NCBI GenBank assembly: GCA_003224235.1
Contig: QHYU01000174.1
Coordinates: forward strand, 1-64,000
Direction of reading: 5' to 3'
Origin: Acidobacteriota bacterium
GTDB lineage: Bacteria; Acidobacteriota; Terriglobia; Acidiferrales; UBA7541
Length of the DNA: 64,000 bases
Below are positions 42,872 through 50,711 of the stretch, in pieces. The notes beneath the pieces were generated by a model. It had not been told where the DNA came from, ran no database searches, and saw nothing but the letters and a program-made list of their open reading frames with translations. Each line of letters begins with the position of its first letter. The stretch's first letter is position 1. The translations under genes were made by a program, and so were the position numbers.

Positions 42872-43822
42872 CTAGAAGTTAATCCGGAAGCGCAGCACGC
42901 GCGGGCCGGCGGGATCGAGGACGAGCAACTCACCGTCCGGACTGACGGCAATGTCACGCGCCAGCGAATCGTGCGCCAGCCGTCCACCAAGGTTATCAGA
43001 CAGCTTGTGCTGGCCGTCGAGCGTCCACGCATGGACACGATGATTGACGTCGTCTGCGAAGACGTATTTCCCCGATATCGCGATGCCAAAGAGACCCCGG
43101 ATTTCGCCCGAACCTGCTTCGGCGGTCCCCCAGGCAGAAACCAAGTCACCGTCGCGAGTAAACCTTAGGTTACGGTTTCCTCGCGCGTCCACGACGTAGA
43201 GCAAACCATCTGGTCCAACAGCGGCCTTCACAGGGTACGCGAACTCACCCACGCCATCTCCGGCATCCCACACCTTCACCAGACGACCGCGCGGATTGAA
43301 TTTCTGGACCTTATGAGAGTCGGGATCCACCACAAACATGTTGCCGTCGTCATCCACAGTGACGCCGAGGGATTCTTTTGAACCTCGTTTGTGAGCGCAG
43401 CGGATCTGACGGAAACGCGTCCCGTCAGGATAAAAGATAAAAACGCTGCTGCGCACCGCGTCGGCAACGTAGATGGCACCGCTTTGGTCCACTGCGATGT
43501 CAGTGGGAAGCCTGAGTCCAGTCTCCTGGAACGCAAGTAGAGGCTCCCCCTGCGGGTCGAATTTGTGGACGAAGCCATTGCCCGCATCTGCCACGTAAAC
43601 TCTCCCCGCGAAGTCCACTGCCAAACAGATCGGACGACTGAGTTGGCCGGGGCCTTCGCCTTTGACTCCCCATTCGCCCAGGTATTCGAGTGGGGGAGGA
43701 GGCGGCTTAGGCGGCGCCTGCGGCGCACTGCGCGAGCAGGCCGCCACAACGAGTGCTTCAAGAATAACCAGGCAAAACGAAGATCGGGAGGCTAGGCGAA
43801 AATGTATTCTAACTGGCTGCAC
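42872..43822 (-). CDS. NHL-repeat lipoprotein
   Basis: 316 aa. The signal peptide ends with lipobox VVAAC (Cys 29), then a Pro-rich linker (PPKPPPPPLEYLG). Five to six NHL-type beta-propeller blades follow, each with an ICLAVDFAGRVYVADAGNG-like pattern (PTDIAVDQSGAIYVADAVRS, LGVTVDDDGNMFVVDPDSHK, VKAAVGPDGLLYVVDARGNR). Such propellers bind proteins or small molecules; no catalytic residues are evident. It is probably anchored to a membrane, facing the periplasm or surface. Confidence 0.87.
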   Translation of the reverse strand: MQPVRIHFRLASRSSFCLVILEALVVAACSRSAPQAPPKPPPPPLEYLGEWGVKGEGPGQLSRPICLAVDFAGRVYVADAGNGFVHKFDPQGEPLLAFQETGLRLPTDIAVDQSGAIYVADAVRSSVFIFYPDGTRFRQIRCAHKRGSKESLGVTVDDDGNMFVVDPDSHKVQKFNPRGRLVKVWDAGDGVGEFAYPVKAAVGPDGLLYVVDARGNRNLRFTRDGDLVSAWGTAEAGSGEIRGLFGIAISGKYVFADDVNHRVHAWTLDGQHKLSDNLGGRLAHDSLARDIAVSPDGELLVLDPAGPRVLRFRINF

Positions 43823-43931
43823 ACTTGCCCTGAAAAGCTAGGTTCGTAGAATTTATGACCTGCGAATATATCGTACGCTTTGTGCAGCCTCTCAACCAGA
43901 GCCGCTCAAGAGGACTTTTCCAAGTAGTTGC

Positions 43932-44165
43932 TCAGCAGATCCCTGCCTGCCAGGGATGCCCATCAGCCGGACATTGCCGAGCGCGTGCGCCCACTTCGGT
44001 CGGCGAAAGATGTAGCGGATGAGCCGGGGTCATTGGGTGTGCGACGATACGTGTGGAACCGCCGCGCCATTGGCGGGGAGAGCACCCGGAGCGGCGCAGC
44101 ACCAGACACAATAGCACCAACATCGCCAGCAGCAGAACTCCCCATCGCTTCCACCAGGTTTTCAT
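43932..44165 (-). CDS. Possible small membrane protein or gene remnant
   Basis: 77 aa, starting 7 nt after the SH3-protein stop. The first 25 residues (MKTWWKRWGVLLLAMLVLLC) form a classical basic-hydrophobic leader or membrane anchor. The rest is Pro/Arg/His-rich without recognisable fold. It may be a genuine small protein or a truncated gene whose 3' part has been lost. No strong ribosome binding site. The rest of the 43823-44171 gap holds nothing else that I can support. Confidence 0.35.
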   Translation of the reverse strand: MKTWWKRWGVLLLAMLVLLCLVLRRSGCSPRQWRGGSTRIVAHPMTPAHPLHLSPTEVGARARQCPADGHPWQAGIC

Positions 44166-44171
44166 CTGGCG

Positions 44172-45242
44172 TCAGCGGGATTCGTGCGGGGTCTTTGCAG
44201 AGGACTCCTGGGACTCGCGCACTCGACGCACGACGTTCTGGCGCATCCGATAGAGCCGCTCCTCGAACCCGGTCTTGCCGACGGCGCTGAAGTGGAACTC
44301 GGGCTCGCCGTTGGCAGCCTTGGCGGCGCGAATGGGCAGCCTGCCGCAGAGGCCGCTCTCAATGTAAGCGGTTTCGTAGCGCTTGTGCCGCGCTCCCCAG
44401 GTGTACACGCGAATCAGCGTGAAATCGCACGCCTGGCCCTCGCTGCCGCGCACGCCGGCAGTGAGGTACTGGGGCTTTTCGCCGGCGCCGTCCGGGACGC
44501 GATTGAGCTCAAGCCATGCCACCGCGCGCAATCCAGAAGAAGATGCGTAATCGTGAATGGGACCGGGAGGGTCAAGTTCGACAAAGCGACCAAGTACCCA
44601 GCCGGCCACTTCGACCGACTCCTCGGGTCGCGCTGAGCCCGGCGACTCCTCGCCCCTTGCCGCGCCACCTCCTAGCCCACCAGGGCCCGCCGCACTCGAG
44701 GCAAAGCCGCGCACGAGCAGCCAATCTTCGCGGCGAGGTTTCAGTTCTTCCCCTGATTCTTTGGGGGCCTGGCTGTCGTCGCCGGGGGTGTACCATTCGG
44801 CTACGGTTCGAGAGAGCACCTCGACACCAGTGCCGCGGTTGAGTTGGTAGATACGTGCGGCGGCGCGCCCCGGATCGATGCGGAGGTTGCTGACGACCTT
44901 GGTATGTCCCCGCGCCTGCGCCGGCATCGAGCGCGCCTGGGCCAGAAGTTGCGCGCTGCGTTCCCAAAGCGCCGGCTCCACCAGCAGGTGCGCATCCAGC
45001 CAGCCCGTGACACCCTGGCGCGTCCGCACGTGCACCTGCTCACCTCTGCGCACCAGCACAGTCACCCGCTGGCCGTAGTGCAATGTTGCCATCGGTTGCC
45101 GGACCTGTGCCAAGCTACTCCATAGGATCGCGCTGCGCTCGCTGACGTAGGCTTCGGGCAGGTGTACGGACCGCGGGCGCAGCCAAAAGTAGGCACCAAT
45201 CACCGCCACGATGAGAATCGGAACAATGAGCCAGTTTCGTAT
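44172..45242 (-). CDS. Membrane-anchored SH3-like domain protein, possible ATA start
   Basis: The first canonical start is GTG at 45209 (345 aa), but that cuts a membrane helix. Reading upstream gives an uninterrupted IRNWLIVPILIVAVIGAYFW segment beginning with an ATA at 45240-45242, six nt after GGAGG (45249-45253). This looks like an original ATG now written ATA (356 aa). Residues about 20-85 form a bacterial SH3-like fold (AYVSERSAILWSSLAQVRQP, then LHYGQRVTVLVRRGEQVHVR and GVTGWLDAHLL), usual in peptidoglycan- or protein-binding envelope proteins. The later region (to about 345) has a second strand-rich part with no family call. Confidence 0.72.
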   Translation of the reverse strand: MRNWLIVPILIVAVIGAYFWLRPRSVHLPEAYVSERSAILWSSLAQVRQPMATLHYGQRVTVLVRRGEQVHVRTRQGVTGWLDAHLLVEPALWERSAQLLAQARSMPAQARGHTKVVSNLRIDPGRAAARIYQLNRGTGVEVLSRTVAEWYTPGDDSQAPKESGEELKPRREDWLLVRGFASSAAGPGGLGGGAARGEESPGSARPEESVEVAGWVLGRFVELDPPGPIHDYASSSGLRAVAWLELNRVPDGAGEKPQYLTAGVRGSEGQACDFTLIRVYTWGARHKRYETAYIESGLCGRLPIRAAKAANGEPEFHFSAVGKTGFEERLYRMRQNVVRRVRESQESSAKTPHESR

Positions 45243-45256
45243 CGTCGGCCTCCGAA

Positions 45257-45547
45257 CTAGCCCCCAAAGGTGATCGCAACGGCTTGGGCGGCAGCTACAT
45301 GGCCGCTATTCGCGCCCGCCGTCTTGCAGGCACCCACGGTTTCTTTCAGTGGAGCCGGCTGAGTCTGTGCATGAAGACAAGCCGAGAGGCTAAACACCCC
45401 GCCCGCGAGCAGGTCGGCAACGCATACACCCGAACGCGTCGCCACATCGCAGACAACGGCGTTTAGCCCGGGCCTGCCTCCGCCATTAGCGACACCGATC
45501 GTCCCAATCCCTATCGCCATTTTCTTCCGGGTTCGAACGCGAAGCAC
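45257..45547 (-). CDS. Doubtful small ORF upstream of the SH3 gene
   Basis: Up to 96 aa, stop 15 nt before the SH3 gene. Composition is Ala/Gly/Val-rich with five Cys and no recognised domain; an internal ATG (MAIGIGTIGVANGGG) could be the start. It is listed only because the 45243-45687 gap has no other feature. It may be non-coding. Confidence 0.2.
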   Translation of the reverse strand: MLRVRTRKKMAIGIGTIGVANGGGRPGLNAVVCDVATRSGVCVADLLAGGVFSLSACLHAQTQPAPLKETVGACKTAGANSGHVAAAQAVAITFGG

Positions 45548-45687
45548 AATTCTACACTAATCCTCCCCGCGGCCCTGTGCAACGAGAGCGGGACACGAAT
45601 TTACCACCCGGCTTTCTGTTACAATGCAGCGGGTTTCGTTTGAAGTTGGCAGGCCCTCTTGGCTACCGCCGCATCTGGAGCAAACAA

Positions 45688-46113
45688 ATGCTGCAGAACC
45701 TGGAAAGACTGAAGCCGTTGGCGCTCTTGCTGTTGCGCATCTCTCTGGGCGCCATTCTCATCTTCTACGGGCGCGCCAAACTGTTCACGCAGACGGCCAG
45801 TTACATACAATCTTTCCCGCGTTTCGGTCTTCCCTCCTACTTCACCTATATTGCCGGCGTGGTGGAGCTGTTTGGAGGCTGCCTGCTGATCGTGGGGCTA
45901 TTCACGCGCGTCGTAGGGCTGCTGATCGTCGCGGAGACGGTGTTCGCTATTGTGTGGTTTCACCGAATGGGAAACCTGAGCGCTGTGCAGAACTACCAGG
46001 TCGAGCTGTTACTGGCCGTTACCGCCTTTGCTCTGGTCGCCCTCGGTGCGGGAGCCATCTCGCTCGACCAGCCGATCTTCGGCCGCAAGACCAGGGCCAA
46101 GGTTAAAGCATAG
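45688..46113 (+). CDS. DoxX family membrane protein
   Basis: 141 aa from the ATG at 45688, with GGAG 7 nt upstream; the earlier part of the open frame lacks family character. Four hydrophobic helices are visible (LALLLLRISLGAILIFYGRA, YFTYIAGVVELFGGCLLIVG, VVGLLIVAETVFAIVWFH, ELLLAVTAFALVALGAGAIS). The E-x-x-G-G-x-L-L-I-x-G-L-x-T-R pattern in helix 2 is characteristic of DoxX/DoxD. Members serve in quinone-linked redox or thiol stress reactions; the precise role is unknown. Confidence 0.92.
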   Translation: MLQNLERLKPLALLLLRISLGAILIFYGRAKLFTQTASYIQSFPRFGLPSYFTYIAGVVELFGGCLLIVGLFTRVVGLLIVAETVFAIVWFHRMGNLSAVQNYQVELLLAVTAFALVALGAGAISLDQPIFGRKTRAKVKA

Positions 46114-46173
46114 CCTGGTTCGCCAAAGCTGCCTCGTGATCCGAGCTCCTAGAGCGTCAGCGTGAATCAACCG

Positions 46174-46527
46174 CTAGCTCGACTGGGTCGCGTGGGTCGC
46201 ATGCGGCGTCGCGGGCTGCGCCGGCGCGGGCAGTGGGGCTTTGGGCATAACGATCCACGCCACAATGTAGCCCAGAAACGCCGGCAATACCGGCACGGGA
46301 ACCAGCAAAATGAGCACCCACACCAGTCGGACGATGGTCGGGTCGACGCCAAGATACTCAGCGAAGCCGGCACAGACACCGGCAATCTTCACATCGGTGG
46401 CCGAGCGCATCAGCCGCTTCTCGACCCTGGATGGCGCTGGCGGCGGTGCGGCTTGCTGGCGCGAGCCGCAGTAGTAGCAAAAGTTTGAGTACTCTGCGAT
46501 TTCCCTCTGACAACTTGCGCAGATCAT
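46174..46527 (-). CDS. PspC-domain protein with zinc ribbon
   Basis: 117 aa from the ATG at 46527, preceded by AGAGAGG. The N-terminal zinc ribbon has Cys at 3, 6, 17 and 20 (MICASCQREIAEYSNFCYYC). A linker leads to a PspC domain (about 36-95): RLMRSATDVKIAGVCAGFAE, YLGVDPTIVRLVWVLILLVP and the transmembrane LPAFLGYIVAWIVMP. PspC proteins regulate the phage-shock membrane-stress response in enterobacteria; the ribbon version is common in other phyla. The C-terminus is Pro/Ala/Thr-rich. Confidence 0.9.
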   Translation of the reverse strand: MICASCQREIAEYSNFCYYCGSRQQAAPPPAPSRVEKRLMRSATDVKIAGVCAGFAEYLGVDPTIVRLVWVLILLVPVPVLPAFLGYIVAWIVMPKAPLPAPAQPATPHATHATQSS

Positions 46528-46697
46528 GTTTCGCCTCTCTTCGCCCGGGCGCAACCCCACCCGGGCATGATTCGCCCCCTGATTTTATATACGCCTCAGG
46601 CAACAGAAAAGTTCCCCCAGGCGAATCGCCCCCGTGAGGTTCCGAGGCGATTGCCCCACGCCTAGAACGCCAGCCTACATCAGATCTTCTATAACCG

Positions 46698-48854
46698 CTA
46701 GAAAGCCAGCAGGTCGCGCACCGCCGAGAGCAGGTCTTCCGTTTGCGGAAGAATCTCGTCTTCGAGCTTGGGCTGGTAGGCACAGAAGGTGTCCATCGCA
46801 GCGACGCGGCGCACCGGGGCATCCAGGTCGCTGAACAGCTCGTCGGCGATGCGCGCGGCGATTTCGGCGCCGTAGCCCCAGGAGAGCGTGTCTTCATACG
46901 CCACGATCACGCGGCTGGTCTTGCGCACGGAGGCGGCGACCGCTTCCCAGTCGTAGGGGCTGAGCGAACGCAGGTCGAGGATTTCGACCGATACGCCGTC
47001 GCGCTCGAGCTGTGCCGCAGCCACCTCAGCGCGGTGCACCAGCGCGCCGTAGCTGATGATGCTGGCGTCAGAGCCTTCGCGGACCACCCGGGCCTTCCCG
47101 AACGGAATGGTGAAGTCCGGCCCGGGATACGGCGAGCGGTTGTAGGGCTGTCGGTAGAGGTGCTTGTGCTCGAGGAACATCACCGGGTCGTCGCCGCGGA
47201 TAGCTGTGCGCAGCAGTCCGCAGGTGTCCAGCGCTGTCGAAGGCATCACCACGCGCAGGCCCGGGCAGTGCGTGAAAATCACTTCGCCGCACTGGCTGTG
47301 GTAGACGGCCCCGCCGGTCAGGTATCCGCCGATGGCCACCCGGATCACTGCGGGGGCCTTGAAGTTGCCCGCCGAGCGCCAGCGCAATACGCACAGCTCA
47401 TTCCGGAGCTGCATCATTGCGGGCCAGATGTAATCGAAGAACTGGATTTCGGCCACGGGCTTGAGGCCACGCGTGGCCATGCCGATGGCACGGCCCACGA
47501 TGCTGGCCTCAGCGATGGGCGAATTGAAGACACGGTCCGAGCCGAAGCGCCGCTGTAGGCCCGCGGTGGCCTTGAACACACCGCCCTTCCCTTTCACCTT
47601 CCCGAGGTTTTCCTCGCGACTGCAATCCGCGACATCTTCGCCGAAGACAACGATGCGGGCGTCCCGCGCTATTTCGTCAGCGAGCGTCGCGCAGACCATT
47701 TCGACCATCGTCTTCGGGTCGCCGGTGAATTGCGGCTCCGCTGCGAACTGTTTCGAGGTGGGGTCCACGTCCGGCGAATAGACCCACTGTAAAATTGACT
47801 CCTTCGGGGGCAACTCGGCCTGAAGCGCGCGGTCAGTGGCCTCGACCACTTCGCGGTCCACTTCGGCTTCGAGCGCCTCAAGTTCCCTCTCGTCCAGGAT
47901 CCCCTCCCGAACCAGGAAGAGCGCAAACTTCGGAATAGGGTCGCGGCGGGCTTCCTCTTCGCGCTCCTCAGGGGGCTTGTAGAGCTTCTCGTCGTCAGAT
48001 AGCGAGTGCGAATACGGCCGCGTGACGTGCGCATGCACCAGCGCCGGACCCTTCCGCGCCCGGCAATATTCCGCCGCGTTCCTACAAACCGCGTAGCTTT
48101 CGAGCGGCTCCGTACCATCGCACTCCTGGATGTACAGGCCCGGGTAGCCCGCTACCAGCTTCGAGATGCTGCCGCCGGCGGTCTGCACTTCAATCGGCAC
48201 AGAGATGGCGTAGCCATTGTCCTCGATCATGAACAGCATCGGCAGCTTCTTGAGGCACGCGATGTTGAGCGCTTCGAAAAACTCGCCTTCGCTGGTCGTG
48301 CCGTCGCCGCCGGAAACGTAGATGACTTCATCCGGCTGGTGGCGCACCCCCTGGCCCAGCGGCGCGGCCTTTGCCTGTTCCAATGCGCGGGGATGCTCGC
48401 TGTAGTAGAGCGACGCCTCGGCAGCACCCACCGCTTGCAGAAATTGCGTCCCCGTCGGCGAAGATTTGCTGACAATGTTCAGCTTCTGTTGGCCCCAATG
48501 CGAGGGCATCTGGCGGCCGGCAGAGCTGGGGTCGTCTTTTGCCCCCACAGCCGCCAGCAACATTTCGTACGGGGTCACCCCGAGCATCAGGGCGAGCGCG
48601 CGGTCGCGATAATAGGGATAAAACCAGTCGTAGCCGGCTTTCAGCACCAGGCCCGCTGCCACTAGGATCCCTTCGTGCCCTGCCCCGCTGATTTGGAAGA
48701 AGATCTTGTTCTGGCGCTTGAGCTGGATTTCGCGGTCATCCAGTCGCCGCGAAAGATACATGGTGCGATAGATACGGATCAGTGCGTCGCGCTCGAGCCC
48801 GTGATACTTGCCGGCATCAAACTTCGTCGTTTTGACGCGTGACTGCACCGCCAT
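46698..48854 (-). CDS. 2-oxoacid dehydrogenase E1, fused alpha and beta subunits
   Basis: 718 aa from the ATG at 48854, with GAGGTG upstream; an 11-codon longer reading is possible. The alpha part (about 1-365) has the thiamine diphosphate motif [16 protein letters not shown]...EDNGYAIS (about 181-215) and the phosphorylation-loop-like [14 protein letters not shown]. The beta part (about 385-718) has [57 protein letters not shown] and the C-terminal transketolase domain. Such fusions serve branched-chain 2-oxoacid (or pyruvate) dehydrogenase. No E2/E3 gene lies next to it. Confidence 0.92.
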   Translation of the reverse strand: MAVQSRVKTTKFDAGKYHGLERDALIRIYRTMYLSRRLDDREIQLKRQNKIFFQISGAGHEGILVAAGLVLKAGYDWFYPYYRDRALALMLGVTPYEMLLAAVGAKDDPSSAGRQMPSHWGQQKLNIVSKSSPTGTQFLQAVGAAEASLYYSEHPRALEQAKAAPLGQGVRHQPDEVIYVSGGDGTTSEGEFFEALNIACLKKLPMLFMIEDNGYAISVPIEVQTAGGSISKLVAGYPGLYIQECDGTEPLESYAVCRNAAEYCRARKGPALVHAHVTRPYSHSLSDDEKLYKPPEEREEEARRDPIPKFALFLVREGILDERELEALEAEVDREVVEATDRALQAELPPKESILQWVYSPDVDPTSKQFAAEPQFTGDPKTMVEMVCATLADEIARDARIVVFGEDVADCSREENLGKVKGKGGVFKATAGLQRRFGSDRVFNSPIAEASIVGRAIGMATRGLKPVAEIQFFDYIWPAMMQLRNELCVLRWRSAGNFKAPAVIRVAIGGYLTGGAVYHSQCGEVIFTHCPGLRVVMPSTALDTCGLLRTAIRGDDPVMFLEHKHLYRQPYNRSPYPGPDFTIPFGKARVVREGSDASIISYGALVHRAEVAAAQLERDGVSVEILDLRSLSPYDWEAVAASVRKTSRVIVAYEDTLSWGYGAEIAARIADELFSDLDAPVRRVAAMDTFCAYQPKLEDEILPQTEDLLSAVRDLLAF

Positions 48855-49042
48855 TCGCTTCACCTCGTCTGGCCATCCGGAACTCACCTTCCGCCAATGC
48901 CATTATAACGAAATGCCTCAGCCGGAAGCCAAGAAGAACAAGAATAGGATATCAATGCTGGTTCCGGACTTCAGTAGGAATCCGCCAAATCGTTAGGGCA
49001 GGAAATCGCTGACACGCGCTTGCACAGTAGAGGAGGCGGTGC

Positions 49043-49945
49043 TTACAGGACGGATTCCAGGTAATGAATTACTCTGGCCTCAGCGTCTGCGTGCCGAAGC
49101 AAAGCCGTGTCGGCGTGGCTTTCGCGCAGCTCCTGGTACAACTTTACGGCTGCTTGAATGGCAGTTCCACAGGAGCGCAAATCGTGTAGTGCCACTGTCT
49201 TCTCGAGCGCCGCAACCCACTTCGCCGCCCGGGTTTCTACTCGGCGCACACCCTGGGGTCGGTGACCTTGATCCTGTACCGCAAGTGGCCCGAGCACTTG
49301 CGCCCGCAGAAAGCTCAACATGTCGATCACTTCGAAAAGTTCGCCCCGCGCCAGCTTGGCGGCAGCGTAATGGACCCACACCCAAAAGCGGTCTTCAATC
49401 CATTGCAGTTGCGGTACCGGCCAGCGACACTGCGTAGCGGCCAAGATAGCAGTAAGGGCGGCGTTTCGCTCCCAGAGAACGTCCGGGTTTTCGACGCGCT
49501 GGCCAAAATCCTGTAAGGCCGTGAATTTCAGATCTACATGCAGCAGGGATGGCCCATAGAGGCAGATCAGCAAGCGCGGCTCTCCCACATGTTCTCCTGT
49601 GAAGGCCACAAGGAGAGGCCCCAAGGTCTTCGCAAGCTGCATACGTTCCTGCATCACCTGCGGAAACGCGTCATCTTGTGTGACGAGGACTAAATCCAGG
49701 TCCGATCGTTCATCCATCTCGCCGCTGATCCAGGAACCTCCAGAAGCAACACCGAGGAGACGTTCCTGAGCGCGAAGGCGAGGCATCGCCCCATGCAGGA
49801 AGGCCTGGATGGCCGCGGGAACCATAGACCCCGCAAGTATATCCAGGTAAAGGGCCAGACGGGGCGAAATGCGTTGTCTCGGAGAGTCTCGATCCAAAAG
49901 GAAATTGTTCCGCGGGCGATGGAGTGCAGGGTAGCGTTGGCGCAA
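49043..49945 (-). CDS. Nucleotidyltransferase-like protein
   Basis: 300 aa, or about 260 aa if it starts at the ATG at 49825. GVASGGSWISGEMDERSDLD, then LVLV is the G-S/G-W...D-x-D core of the nucleotidyltransferase superfamily (MNT/aminoglycoside-type), and LLHVDLKFTALQDFG gives the third acidic position. The C-terminal half is helical (AALTAILAATQCRWPVPQLQ, KWVAALEKTVALHDL). The substrate is unknown. Because the start is unclear, the first 40 residues are doubtful. Confidence 0.75.
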   Translation of the reverse strand: MRQRYPALHRPRNNFLLDRDSPRQRISPRLALYLDILAGSMVPAAIQAFLHGAMPRLRAQERLLGVASGGSWISGEMDERSDLDLVLVTQDDAFPQVMQERMQLAKTLGPLLVAFTGEHVGEPRLLICLYGPSLLHVDLKFTALQDFGQRVENPDVLWERNAALTAILAATQCRWPVPQLQWIEDRFWVWVHYAAAKLARGELFEVIDMLSFLRAQVLGPLAVQDQGHRPQGVRRVETRAAKWVAALEKTVALHDLRSCGTAIQAAVKLYQELRESHADTALLRHADAEARVIHYLESVL

Positions 49946-50049
49946 ACAGCGGGCAGTAGGATTCTCAGGAAAGAATACGCCGAGGATAAGGCCAGGGGGC
50001 AGAAGTCACTGACCCGGGACTGCATAGGAAACGACAGCTGCTTCAGGCG

Positions 50050-50559
50050 CTAGGTCAAGGAGTCGAAGAGCTCGGCGGTCGGAGCGAACTCGGCCTCGCC
50101 ATGACGGATGATCTTCGGCGAAGCGTCTTTGAAGGGTTCTTCGGTCGGGATGCGCTCCAGCCAACGGTGGTGGGACATGCGCTCGTGGTCCGAGAAATCC
50201 AGACGCACAATCAGTCGGATATGTTGGTTATCATTGGTTTCCACAGCGCGGGTTTGTTCTTCCTCCGCTTTCTCTGCCTTTGGTTTTTCTGCCTTTGGTT
50301 TCTCACCCTTCGTTCTCTCGCCACTGGCCTTCGTGGCTGCAACTTGATCAGCTTTCGTTCTGTCGACCGTCGTCTCAGCCGTGGTCTTCTCGCCTTTAGT
50401 CTTCTCGTCGGCGGCGGTCTCGACTTCGGAGCGTTCAAACTTAAGTAGGAGTTTCTTATCCAGGCGGAAGGCTTGCTTCCAGCCCTCGATGCGGTGGCGG
50501 GCCTGCTGCGCAGCCTCCTCGTTCGCCCCGAAATCGAAAATCAGATAGGATTGCGCCAT
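50050..50559 (-). CDS. Hypothetical protein with Lys/Glu-rich low-complexity insert
   Basis: 169 aa. Residues 1-45 (YLIFDFGANEEAAQQARHRI, then EGWKQAFRLDKKLLLKFERS) and residues about 107-169 (HIRLIVRLDFSDHERMSHHR, then WLERIPTEEPF) look like two halves of one compact alpha/beta domain. Between them lie about 60 residues of charged repeats with recurring GEKPKAEKPKAEK, TKGEK and TKADQ units. No named family is known to me. The N-terminal MAQSYLIFDFG is a good start. The insert may be a length-variable linker. Confidence 0.65.
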   Translation of the reverse strand: MAQSYLIFDFGANEEAAQQARHRIEGWKQAFRLDKKLLLKFERSEVETAADEKTKGEKTTAETTVDRTKADQVAATKASGERTKGEKPKAEKPKAEKAEEEQTRAVETNDNQHIRLIVRLDFSDHERMSHHRWLERIPTEEPFKDASPKIIRHGEAEFAPTAELFDSLT

Positions 50560-50659
50560 GTCTTGTCATATAGCGGCCCCGGTGCACAAATGTCAAGTCG
50601 CGGATGCGGTTAGTCGCAGGCGCAATTCGGTTTGTCATGCCGGGCAAAACGAGGCAGCC

Positions 50660-50706
50660 CTCAGAGAGATTCCTCGCCCGCCGCAGCGGGCTCGGAATGA
50701 CAATCA
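50660..50706. repeat. Dispersed GATTCCTCG...CTCGGAATGACAATC element
   Basis: AGAGAGATTCCTCGCCCGCC, then GCAGCGGGCTCGGAATGACAATCAGG. It is closely similar in both ends and order to 5898-5947. It lies just upstream of, and partly inside, the open frame of the M1 peptidase. Confidence 0.5.
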
Positions 50707-50711
50707 GGGGA

